Made by a program: the position numbers and the translations under genes | Part shown: positions 1 to 9,848 of the stretch, piece after piece | Layout: every line of letters starts with the position of its first letter | Position numbering within the stretch: the first letter of the stretch is position 1 | Origin: Echinococcus granulosus | Taxonomy: Eukaryota; Platyhelminthes; Cestoda; Cyclophyllidea; Taeniidae | Direction of reading: 5' to 3' | Assembly: GCF_000524195.1 (NCBI RefSeq) | Contig: NW_020170403.1 | Span: 644,993 to 708,992 of the forward strand | DNA length: 64,000 bases | Notes under the pieces: generated by a model | What the model saw: only the letters and a program-made list of their open reading frames with translations | Database searches by the model: none | What the model was told of the DNA's origin: nothing

Positions 1-987
1 ATCTCAAATTACCTTTTTCATTATCAGTGAGGGAGCGTCTTCCTAATCGCGTTGCATCCTTAAGTGAGCCATCTTTGAAACCGAGTCGGACTGGGTCTAC
101 ACAGCGGGCGAGTTTAAATTGCATGTGTCGGTAAAGTAAAGGTATTGGAAGAAGTCAGAAAGTAGTAGAGAGCCCAACGAGGAACACTGCATCGATAGAC
201 TGAGGCACACCTGTCGAAGCTTTGGGAGGCATGCACTGGACTGGTTATTGCGGCACAACGATGTCGCGGAATTTGAAGAGGCTAAGGGAATAACAAAAAT
301 TAAAAAAATGAATATCTATGCTAGAGCATAACGTATGAGCCTAACAGACCGCATTCTCTATAAATATTTTTTGATTAATATCATAATTTCATTTAAATAT
401 GTTTATTTTCCATCCACCACTGGAATAACCAGATTTGGGAGACAATTTTCACGCGGATTTTGTGCCACAGCTCCACGTGAAAACGAACCTTCGAGAAAGA
501 AAAGCGTTTATTTAACTTTAATTGGCATTTTTAAAAGTAAACTCTAAAACCTTTTAAAAAAACTCATTTTCCTCACCCCATGTCGAGATTTTTTCTTTGA
601 AAGAATAGACAACGTATAACCACTTTTTACGCATCTGCAGCACTCTTTTTGAGGGGAAGATTAGACAATAGTGGATCCTGATTCAAAACTGGGTTGATTG
701 TTACTTTTCGTTTACTTGGGTATCTCTTCAAATAACATTTTTCAGTTTTGATGTAGTTTCTGGGGCCTTCTAAAACATTCTCCATTGTGGTCGTTGCTTG
801 CAGGACATTTGAATCTCTCTGTGTTTGTCATAGTCAATGCAACCGTTTTTGAGTTACCTCATGGATGGATTCATTGCCATATCTATCGCAATAAGTTCTT
901 GGGTGACCGAAAAGTTTCTTCTTTTCTCGATACAGTCTGACATTTAAAATCCGTGAGATGTTGCATATGAATGTTTCGTGAGGCAGT
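1..987. other. Intergenic, no gene seen
   Basis: AT-rich sequence with only short unsupported reading frames (the longest about 70 codons at 335-547, plus strand). I see no splice-bounded exon, repeat array or RNA gene here. Confidence 0.5.
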
Positions 988-1395
988 GATAGACATGCGT
1001 CGGTCTTTCGGGATCGTACTCCCCACTGTGGTCCCTACTCCTTACTCTCTACTAACTTTCTCCACATTCCATTAAAACAAATCTTGGTTGCGACTGGTCG
1101 GTGGATCCATGTGATTTCACCTTGCCTGCTTCCTCAACCAAGTTTTATTCGACTTTACAGATGCAAAGACCTATCGATACCGACCAAAATGCGGTAATAA
1201 ATTTCCCATAGATGCAGATTTATCGTATTTTAAGAACAGAAGTAACGAAGCAATTGAATGGCTCCAACATCAGAACTGCGAGAGCAAGTGGCGGCAGCGG
1301 TGGTGGTAGTGGACATCGTTTCGTGACCAACTGACCGACTTGTGGTGGGAAATGGCTGTTGAACTGTCATATCCCATCGTTTGCTCGGCAGGTAG
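988..1395 (+). repeat. Dispersed repeat family A, copy 1
   Basis: The core at 988-1204 aligns by eye over its whole length with 9254-9458. Both begin with TGATAGAC, then GTGCGTCGGTCT-like sequence. They share the string CATTCCATTAAA and the later blocks CTGATGCAAA (ACAGATGCAAA here) and GGTAATAAAT / GGTGATAAAT. A second shared block at 1339-1393 (CTTGTGGTGGGAAATGGCTG) matches 9793-9846, but copy 2 carries about 200 extra bases between the blocks. I see no open frame and no clear terminal repeats, so the element class is unknown; a degenerate non-autonomous retroelement is one possibility. Confidence 0.7.
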
Positions 1396-1756
1396 ATTTA
1401 TCCTCCCTGTAGATAACAAGGAAAACGCCGTTCTTCCTGGTACAAATAAGGTAGACTTTTTGTAACGATCTCCTCCAGGGAATGAACACTGCCGTACACC
1501 TTTAACGTCATACTTCATTCCGCCATTCAACAATATTTTAATTGCTTTTCCTTTTCGAAAACCCAATGTCGGTCAGACTGTTCCGAAGTGCGGATAATTG
1601 GGGGAAAGATTTGAAGATTCTTGAAGCTTGCCTGCTGATTTAGTCCCTTTTATCTATTTAACATGATAGGTTTATAAAAGAGTAGGTAGTTGGAATATAA
1701 AGCCATTTAATTTAAAGCCTCATGTGCCTTCAATTAGGATACGACCAAGACTTGAT

Positions 1757-1762
1757 TTTATT
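1757..1762 (-). terminator. Poly(A) signal AATAAA of the F-box gene
   Basis: Plus-strand TTTATT reads AATAAA on the minus strand, about 245 bases past the stop codon at 2008-2010. It is the first canonical signal I noticed downstream of the F-box/LRR exon. The implied 3' UTR is about 250 bases. Confidence 0.5.
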
Positions 1763-2007
1763 CTCCTCAACTTGAGGCTAGCAAATGCTAAAAGAAATCG
1801 TCCACTGGGATTTAAAATAGGGTGTTGGGTGTGTCACAGGTAATACACCAATTCTCTCTATAGTGTGGACACAGTATAACAAAAAAGGCGAAGAATAAAA
1901 GATTGAGTCTTGGATGACAGAAGGCGTGGGAGACAGCGATTTCCCTGAGATCAAGAAGATACAGACCGATAGTAAGTGTGTAAGCATATCAGCATTTTTG
2001 AGGCAAT

Positions 2008-3906
2008 CTAGGCCTCACAAGAATGACACCACTCTGCGATAAAGTATTTCATCTTCTCCTCCCCCTTCCACACCACATCGTAGAGTTCTGGCGCAAAAGC
2101 TCTCGGCTCTTTGCCTCGACGACCCGAGTCCAATCGCATCTCAGAAATGGTTTCTGCAGTTCTGCTTCGACGAAACTCCAAACAGCGAGAGGTCTCCCTA
2201 TTCGCGATCGTGATCCATCTCGCGTTGGGAATTCGTTTGGCTAATCTACTCAGCTCCTCCTTGCTTAGGCATGGTTGGTAGATGCAATCAATGTAGAGGT
2301 ACTTCAGTGTCCATGAGCGTGGATACAGTAGGTGTTCACAGGAGCTACTGCGAATTCGAAGGGAGTCTACAAGTAGACACAGGACCTCCAAATTGCGAGC
2401 GGAGAGAATTTCTTGAGTGGCCATTGCATAGGCTTCCTCGGAAATGGGCCATCTATTAATGTAGAGGCGTTTTAGCTCCGGGCACAGTTCCACAGCTTCT
2501 TGAAGATCTTCGGGATCAAGGTGACTGTCCGAAGTAATGAAAAGTTCTTCAAGGTTAAGGAAGAGACCGCAGACGTTCTTGAGGGGTTGAGTGTGTGGAA
2601 TATTATCTAGACAATGACATGAGTGCCACTGAGAAAGATTGCAAAAGGCAAAAGCAGTGGGAGATGTGATAGAGACAGACTTTACTGATGAAAAGTAGCC
2701 TCGGTGATAGACTAGAAGAGCTTCAAACTCACTGTCCACATCCCTGGAATCGATCAGTTCGACAGGAAGTTCAATCACCTTTAGTGAACGGGAAGTGAGC
2801 TTTATGATAGGAAAGAGATAGAGGTGACAGAGTGTTTTAAACCTTTTCAAAAAAGCAAGGTATTCGGTCGAACTTTCAGGAACGACAGTGTGTTGCACGG
2901 TGATAATTAGGGTTTCCACCATATGACCGAACTGATTCAAAACTGCTAAAGTTGTTGAGCTAGAGAGGTTGATGTTATCTGGAAGAAAGATAAGTTCTAA
3001 CATGATCAGACCCCTCCCAATAAAAGCCCTTCGACCGACTTGGATAGCTTCGTTGGTTGGAAGCGTGGAAGAGATCTCCATCGGTTGACCGAAATTAGAA
3101 AAGTCAATTTCCAGAGGACGAAAGAAGCCGTTTTTGAATGGAATGGATGTTCTCGACCTCGAAACAGTGCTTATGTTGACAGATTTCAGTTTGGGGAAGA
3201 AGGACCACTCCTCACTAAAGAGCATCTCGTTTAGAGCCTTAAGAAGATCACTCTTAGCGTGAATTTGAAGAGTTTCAAGATTGGCAAAAGGACCGACTCG
3301 TCGCAAGTACTGCAGCCATGGCGTTGCACCGATCATTCGTTCACAAACTGTCAAATTAACGACGTTCTGCATGACCTGTAACAGAGCTGGAATATACTCT
3401 TCTCTATCATCGGCTAGGAAGCCTATTAAATGGCATTTCATCACTTCGAGTTGCGGTGGCGCAAAGACGGGAAGAGGCGCTACACAGACAGGATTCTGCC
3501 CACAGTCTGGTTCCGTGGGCCGAACGGAGAGATAGCGAAGGTGGGGAAAGGCAGGAGCTGCAAAAATCGCCAGCAGACGGTCGATCGGTTGCATCTGGAC
3601 ACTGAGATCGAGGCGTTCTAAACAAACGAAGGCGGAAGGGTTGGAGAGGATGCACTTGTGAATGCTCCCCACTGCACCGCCTTGAGCGATGGGTCCAGGG
3701 CTGGTGAGGCGCAAAGTGTGTATGTGCTTGGTGAGACGGCGGCGAAGGAGGAAGAGGAGGAGGGGAGATCCGTTCTCGGAGAGCAGGATTTCGTGAGGGA
3801 AGCTGTAGTTCCACCTAGGGAAGGCACTGACGAATTTCAACCACTCGTCCAGTGTTAGGTAGCCCAGAAGTCGCTGGACAATCTGTGGTTGACAGAGTAT
3901 TGTTTC
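2008..3906 (-). CDS. F-box/LRR-like protein, terminal exon (5' end not in this exon)
   Basis: 632 codons are open from the splice acceptor at 3907-3910 to TAG at 2008-2010. Seen: the first 40 or so residues fit an F-box (IVQRLLGYLTLDEWLKF, then VSAFPRWN), the motif that binds Skp1 in SCF ubiquitin ligases. The rest carries irregular leucine-rich repeats such as LETLQIHAKSDLLKAL, LKSVNISTV, VETLIITV, NLEELFITSDSHLDPEDL, LKRLYINRWPISEEA and LKYLYIDC. This is the usual F-box plus substrate-binding LRR layout, so the inferred role is substrate recognition for ubiquitylation. The exon is preceded on the minus strand by a long pyrimidine tract ending in CTAG, then GAA ACA ATA in frame. No in-frame ATG precedes the F-box; the first in-frame ATG lies well inside the protein. 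The start must therefore come from an upstream cis exon or from a trans-spliced leader. Flanked by the two copies of repeat A. Divergent; family call moderate, coding status strong because of length. Confidence 0.7.
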   Translation of the reverse strand, partial: ETILCQPQIVQRLLGYLTLDEWLKFVSAFPRWNYSFPHEILLSENGSPLLLFLLRRRLTKHIHTLRLTSPGPIAQGGAVGSIHKCILSNPSAFVCLERLDLSVQMQPIDRLLAIFAAPAFPHLRYLSVRPTEPDCGQNPVCVAPLPVFAPPQLEVMKCHLIGFLADDREEYIPALLQVMQNVVNLTVCERMIGATPWLQYLRRVGPFANLETLQIHAKSDLLKALNEMLFSEEWSFFPKLKSVNISTVSRSRTSIPFKNGFFRPLEIDFSNFGQPMEISSTLPTNEAIQVGRRAFIGRGLIMLELIFLPDNINLSSSTTLAVLNQFGHMVETLIITVQHTVVPESSTEYLAFLKRFKTLCHLYLFPIIKLTSRSLKVIELPVELIDSRDVDSEFEALLVYHRGYFSSVKSVSITSPTAFAFCNLSQWHSCHCLDNIPHTQPLKNVCGLFLNLEELFITSDSHLDPEDLQEAVELCPELKRLYINRWPISEEAYAMATQEILSARNLEVLCLLVDSLRIRSSSCEHLLYPRSWTLKYLYIDCIYQPCLSKEELSRLAKRIPNARWITIANRETSRCLEFRRSRTAETISEMRLDSGRRGKEPRAFAPELYDVVWKGEEKMKYFIAEWCHSCEA

Positions 3907-3929
3907 CTAGACAGGAAGGCAAGAAGAAA
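3907..3929 (-). promoter_or_regulatory. 3' splice site upstream of the F-box exon
   Basis: On the minus strand a run of mostly pyrimidines (TTTCTTCTTGCCTTCCTGTC) leads into TAG and then the exon at 3906. It is among the best polypyrimidine/AG acceptors in the window. Reading is in phase 0 (GAA ACA ATA CTC), so a leader ending in AUG would be in frame. Confidence 0.6.
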
Positions 3930-6056
3930 TCCTTTTCATAAGCCAAATTTCCTACTAATTAAAGGAGGTCAGAATGTTCCACCCATGCTCTCGTGCCTTA
4001 CACCGTCCTCAATATCTTGCAAGGAATCGCCATTTATAATGAAGACTAACGTATCTAGGAATATCTATCCACCATGGATCACCAAGCACCTTGAGCATAC
4101 ATAATGAACCCTCTTTCGAGGATGGTGAAGTTCCTGCAAATAACTATTCTGCTTTTAGACAATCGCTAAAGTGAATTTTTCCCTGGATGGCAAAGCAAAG
4201 CGAAGCAAAGGATGTGACTTTTATCCCCCCACTTTTGACGTATATTAACAGTTGGGGTTAATGGCAGACTTTCTTAATTTGCGTAATTCGCGAACGCAGA
4301 CACCGGTGAATATTTCCAATCATTTTGCACTTTTAGACCTAAATAGCAAACACGCAATTAATCCTCCAGCCGAAAGACACTTTTTAGACAAAAACAAGAC
4401 TTTCCGTGAACCACTGCACGCTCATCATTAAGCACAAAGTTGAAAGGCATCATTTTAATGCGATCACCGCTTACAATTTTCAAATTTTAGTAGCGAACTT
4501 TTAGCTTTGTTGGAAACACCTTACCATTAAAGTTATTTACTTTAAATGGGGGTCATTTGCGCATATTTGGGGCTACAGCAAGAGGTATCAGACCCCTCGG
4601 AGTAAGGTCATCACTTCAAGCAACTCGTGGCGGAGAATAAGTCACCTGACAAAAAAACACCAGCCTGACCAAACCAAACATTGCTTGCGTGTACAAAACA
4701 TTGCCAAACATTCCCGGTTTTTGTATTTTTATGATTCCCCTACAAAATATGGAACTGACTTTTGGCTTCTTGGTGCCAATGGCAAATTTATTATTTTGAG
4801 TTACATTTTATTTTTATTGCAGAAAAGCAAAAAGGGTGAAAAATTAAGCAGTTAAATTTAAATTCTTATTCCCAGCGACCAATTTTGTTTTAACACTGAA
4901 CCCTAATCCACAGAATCTCATTTTTTCGGACAAATTTTTGGGAATATCCGAGCAAAAAAACCAATTTTTATTCATAAATTGACGGTCTCACAAACACCTT
5001 TTGTGCATTGCACAAACAATTTACATCCAATAGGCTGTAGGAACCTTGAAGTTGACCAATCAGACATCAACTTGTGAGGTCTGCTAGCTCACAGTAAAAG
5101 GCGTAGGCAGACAAGACGGGGGCAATACTTGTTAACAAAGTAAGGTATTTTTGTCAAACCAAACTTGTTACTTAAAATCCAACGCTGAAGCGACTTACCA
5201 AGCTTTTCAGGCTGTTACTATTTTCCATCAGATAGAGGTGAGTGAAACGGGCTCAGTTGCGGCGCATTTTATAGGCACGATAGCGAACACATGCACACGT
5301 CGTCCAGGGATATATAAGTAGTCGCGTGACCTTGACGTACTCGGCGTTGATTGGTCAGCCAGATGGATGCCTGTTCGGATGCTTCCCTACGTGCATGTCG
5401 AGATCTGCCATGAATGTTTTATTAGCATCTCGGTGAAATTTCGACTTTTGTCAAAAATATTCACACCCTAAAAGTGGTTTATGATTTAATTGTGATGCTA
5501 TGCGCTAAAGCAATTAAAAATTAAAAATTTTAGTACCCAAAAAATAGAGGACAACTACTTGAATAGGAAATCTTTGGACGAAAAAATCGTAACTTTCCGG
5601 TGATCAAAACATTTGCGTCTTCTGCATTTATCTGACCATGCACCTGGTTTTAATAACTGGAGTAATTTTTCTACTCTAGTTCCAAATATTCTATGTACCT
5701 TTGATTATCCAATTACCCGGAAACATTTTTTGCTGGCGAATTATTTTGCACAAATTGCATATCACTCTTCTTTAGACAAGCGTAATATAAAAGCTAGTTT
5801 TATTTTACCACACGAAGAAGCGTAAATGCAAATACATTTTTCCAAGATTTTGAGTTTCCAGGAAATTCACTAATTTACTTTTGATATAACGCTTATTTTT
5901 TAACGCAGTGATGTGAATTTTGCCTATATACAGAAGCATTGCTTCCTTCTACTGACCGCTTTTCGATCCGAATTCCTTAAGCCACGTTGGTAATCGCAGT
6001 AAAAGCGAATTGTTGAAGAACTAAATGAAAATAGCGAAAAAAGTAGGGACTACATT
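3930..6056. other. Upstream of the F-box gene, no gene seen
   Basis: AT-rich spacer where a cis-spliced first exon of the F-box gene would have to lie on the minus strand. I could not identify a convincing ATG exon with a donor. A TATA-like string, TATATAAGTA at 5311-5320 (plus strand), follows a more GC-rich patch, but no reading frame or exon can be attached to it. Confidence 0.4.
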
Positions 6057-6230
6057 GTAGCGGCCCAAATGCTTCCTAAAGATGAAAGAAGTCACAATAC
6101 CAGGACAGAAGATGTATTACCGACTACTGGCACATAGCACAGATGCCATTCCACCCAGTGGAAGTGCAAAGGTGGAGCCTAAGGTTCCTGCGGAACCGAA
6201 ACAGAGAGTTAAGTGTCAGCCATTACAATG
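6057..6230 (+). repeat. Dispersed repeat family B, copy 1
   Basis: Starts GTAGCGGCC, then CTTCCTAAAGATGAAAGAAG, GGCTACTGGCAT-like sequence (CGACTACTGGCAC), the block CCACCCAGTGGAAG, and ends with GAGAGTTAAG ... CATTACAATG. The same order of blocks appears in the copies at 62.5-63.2 kb. Diverged. Confidence 0.6.
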
Positions 6231-6902
6231 TAGGCGGTGTTAAAAGGAAAGACACTCATGAACCGACCGCGCCGGTCGTTGAATTTGCGTGCAACTGCGA
6301 AGACATCTAACCGTAACGTCACTTATCCCTCTTGGTAATTCCACTGGACGTGGACCTTCATCTCGTTTGGGAACCGAATTAGGGGAAGGGAGAATGTACA
6401 GGCCGCCTTGTAGTTTCATCGCTAGTCATAAGAACACTGGCCTAAACTTAGAGTTATTTAATAAAGGGTGGGGTTAAAAGTAGTTTCGTGTGGCCAAGGC
6501 TTCGCGTCTGTTTTTTGCCTTTCCACGTTGTTCTTGCTTCAGTCCTGCCCAGACATACCTATCAGGGTTGCGTCCAGATAGTAGAGAGGTGGAGGAGGTA
6601 TCGTGAGTTTATGCGTTTGATGTCTTTATACAGGTACGGTAAGCAGCTCCTTAATGAAACTGTTTCAGATGGTTCACGGGTGGTGTCGCTTCAGTTGTAA
6701 ATAGCATTCCTGCGGAGCACAGGACTAGAGTACTTGCAGAAAGTAGATGTCACTTTCAACTCTTTTGTTAGGGGTGGCCACAGATTCCCGCATCCGTAGC
6801 ATATGCCCTTCTTTCGTCACGTCAGGGTTTAGCAATGAGTGGTAGAAATCAGGCTATCTGCCCTTTAGGGTTAGATTCGCTTTCCAGTGCCACCAATTTG
6901 GC
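6231..6902. other. Intergenic, no gene seen
   Basis: Spacer between two family B copies. Only short unsupported frames of 60-70 codons; no splice signals that tie them together. Confidence 0.4.
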
Positions 6903-7045
6903 TCCCTGAGACTTTCCTAAAGACGGGGGAAGGCACGATTCTCAAGCAAAAGCTATATTGTCAATGTAGGGAAGGGCTGGGGGCTAGTGGCATGGCCTGG
7001 AGGCCATTCTACCCAGCGGAAGTTCAAAGGCTGAGCCTTAAGTCC
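6903..7045 (+). repeat. Dispersed repeat family B, copy 2
   Basis: Contains TCCCTGAGACTTTCCTAAAG, GGGGAAGGCACGATTCTCAAG, TATATTGTCAATGTAGGGAA, GGGGCTAGTGGCATGGCC, GGAGGCC and ACCCAGCGGAAGTTCAAAGG, in the same order as the other family B copies. No coding capacity. Confidence 0.7.
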
Positions 7046-9253
7046 CCACAAAGCAAAACGAAAATGTAAACAATTTATCAAAGCACTGCACACAATTTTA
7101 ATTGCCCTTTTTCTCAAATAGACATGCATATACTTTTATGTACGCTTATTGTAGCACTCCTGATCATTCTCGAGTTTGTAATGAGCCCATGCAGTATGAG
7201 CGAACATGCTACTTACTAAGGTGCGGAAGAGGTGGGCAAGGGGGCTATTGGCAAGTACAACTTGCAGGAGCTCAGGTCACCGCGAAGCTAAACACACACA
7301 GTTAAATAAAATATTATATCCCAAAATTTACTTTTTCGCACTTATAAATAAACTTTGAAAATTGTAAAAACATGTCAGATTCAGGGTTAGAGGGTGCGAC
7401 TAAGCTTAGAACTAGAGCTTTTTTAAGTAAACAAATTATTAAATAAACTATTTATTTATTTATTTTATGCTCATTAGAGGCCCTAGTTGTGAGTATGAAT
7501 AAAACGTTATTATAAATGTATGGAAAGGCTAATGGATTGCTAACGGAAATGGGAAGAAAGCAGGGCCATACAACGAAATGGGGATCAAAAGCTCGTGTGA
7601 TTTAACAAATGTTGCTTTTTCGTGTTACACATGGTCGCAAGGGTCTTTAAGATCTCTTGCAATTCCGCCCCCACCACGGTAGTCCAGGGTTCTGCTCGTA
7701 CTACCCACTTTGTTGGCCTTCTAGCCCTTCCATAATCCTGTAATTAACCTGCTCTCAGATTCATGCCCGAACAGAGGTGTCTCTTCGTTGTCCAATTCAT
7801 ACATAATCACTTCGATTTAAACCAAAACTAATTGTCTTGGGTGGGGAACATTTGTATATTTTAGTTAATGGAGTGGCAGTGATATAGCATTCCATCTCTC
7901 CTCTGGAAGCTCTTTTGATGTGTGAGTCCGGTACGGAAGGACCGTTGGGCTGTTAGCGGGAACGACACGGGCTCGGAGCCAGACCACTAAGACGGTGGTC
8001 AATTATTTGGAACAGCCATCCCCTCGGGAACGAATTCGAGAAGAAGGGTTGATTACGACCCTTCCGGAATTTGTCAAATACGATACATTTTTCAGGCTTC
8101 TGATTTATGGGCTAAAGCCAACGTTAAATGTGGTTTCTGAGTTCTGCCGAAGGGAAAATGCTAAAATTTTTCATAAATTGGTTTTGTTAGGTACATAAGC
8201 TACTAATAGAAACGACGCAAAGCTAGTGATGAAAATCCATGAAAATTAAGGATGACATGGAGGAATGCATGCAGCTTAAGCAAGTAAGCAAGATGACCAC
8301 TGAATTCTCCTATTTACTGATACGTTCAAAAGAAGAATCGCCCTCGTCAACATTGATATATAAACATTTAAAAATGGTATGTTAATTCATTTCTTTGAAA
8401 TAGTTTTAATATTACCGGTTTTTCCAGCAAGTTTTAAGAAAATATTGGACTCAAGAAACAACATTTTTCGTATTTTCCTTTGGTGTCCTCCATTTTGTAT
8501 TAACATCCTACAAGTCAAGTCTTCTAGATCAAAAACAAAACGGTCTGGAGCATTAAACAGACAGTTTTCTTCCCCTCCTCCTCCTCCTCTCCCTCCTCCT
8601 GTGAACGTTGACGTTCAAAACAATGATAGCTGACACTTCAGTCCACCCACCTTGTCAGTTCTGTTAAGTAAAGGTCATATGACAACCGTAAATTTCGAGT
8701 AAGGAAGGCGTCGTTTCTTCATTTACCTATCATTGCTGACTAATTTGATGGCCAGCTTACTTCACGAGGGGAATTTATTGCTCTTAAATTAAAACTCACT
8801 TATGATTTATTTCCGCAATTTTCCGTGAATGTTGTTACATTTCAGCGCATGCCTCCCAACTTCAGTAAACATGTCCTGTCGTATTCCTTTTTTACTGTTG
8901 AGAGACAGATTATTTACAGCCAGAGGTTAATAGAAATGGCCAATCTGTTTACTGAAGCACCCAGAGTGGACGCAAAAGTGCTATTTTTCGTATTCTAATT
9001 GCATTTGAGCGCCATGTGAAATTAAACACTTTTCGTTTGTGTTTTGTCCCTTCTAGTCCTTCAGGTCTTACCCAATAAAGCTGTTCTCTGATTGCTGCAT
9101 CTCTTAGGATATTTTGGGCTAGCTTGGACGCTAAAAATCTCCAAGTTCTAAAGTCATTTCCAAGCCAAATTAATTAAAGTGAACGGAGGTTGGATGTTGC
9201 CCACTGCAACGAATTCTCTTACTAATGAAATATATGCACCTCTCATCCGGCAT
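7046..9253. other. Intergenic, no gene seen
   Basis: AT-rich, with a short TTTA run near 7450-7470 and a CTC/CCT triplet run near 8572-8600. A more GC-rich stretch at about 7900-8060 might be old mobile-element sequence, but I recognise no reverse transcriptase or transposase motif. Confidence 0.4.
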
Positions 9254-9848
9254 TGATAGACGTGCGTCGGTCTCTCGATGACGTACTCCTCATTGGGCTC
9301 TCTACCACCTTCATCCTCATTCCATTAAATCAAACTTCTCTTGCAAGTGGCCAGTGGACTCGCGTGACCCCACCCTGTCTGCTTCCCCGACAGACCTTTA
9401 CTCCGTTTCACTGATGCAAAAAAACCTCTCTATACCGACTAGATGGTGGTGATAAATCACACTCAGGATACACCTCTACTCTCGATAAGGAAGGATTGCG
9501 TGTCACTGCCGATAAAAATGAGTGAAGAGGGTGTCAGTAATACTTCTCAGTAGTAATAGACGTGACAGAAGTAATGAAGAAGCTGATTGACACCAGGGAG
9601 AGTGGTGTTGGTGGTAATGGTGGTGACTGTGATTGTTGTTTTAGCAGTGGTTGTTGTGGATTCCATATGAATAGGGGATTTGTACAAAGGACAGGTAATA
9701 AACGCAAAAAACGGTAAATTTTTCCTCCAATTCTCCCTCACTGACGAAAAACCTACGGAATGGCTTCAAATGTTTGGTGAATAAATGAATGACTTGTGGC
9801 AAGAAATAGCTGTTGCAACTGCGTATTCCAACGTTTGTTACGCAAAGA
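9254..9848 (+). repeat. Dispersed repeat family A, copy 2
   Basis: Same orientation as 988-1395. The core 9254-9458 matches 988-1204; the block CTTGTGGCAAGAAATAGCTG at 9793 matches 1339. About 200 bases, including a GGTGGTAATGGTGG-type triplet run near 9605-9660, separate the blocks here and have only a shorter counterpart in copy 1 (GGCGGCAGCGGTGGTGGTAG near 1290). Confidence 0.7.

Noticed and set aside
3407..3814. 135-codon minus-strand frame and several plus-strand frames over the F-box exon
   Set aside because: Shadows of the long F-box/LRR frame; low-complexity and no homology.
7900..8200. Possible retrotransposon fragment
   Set aside because: Somewhat GC-rich, but no reverse-transcriptase, integrase or transposase motif in any frame.
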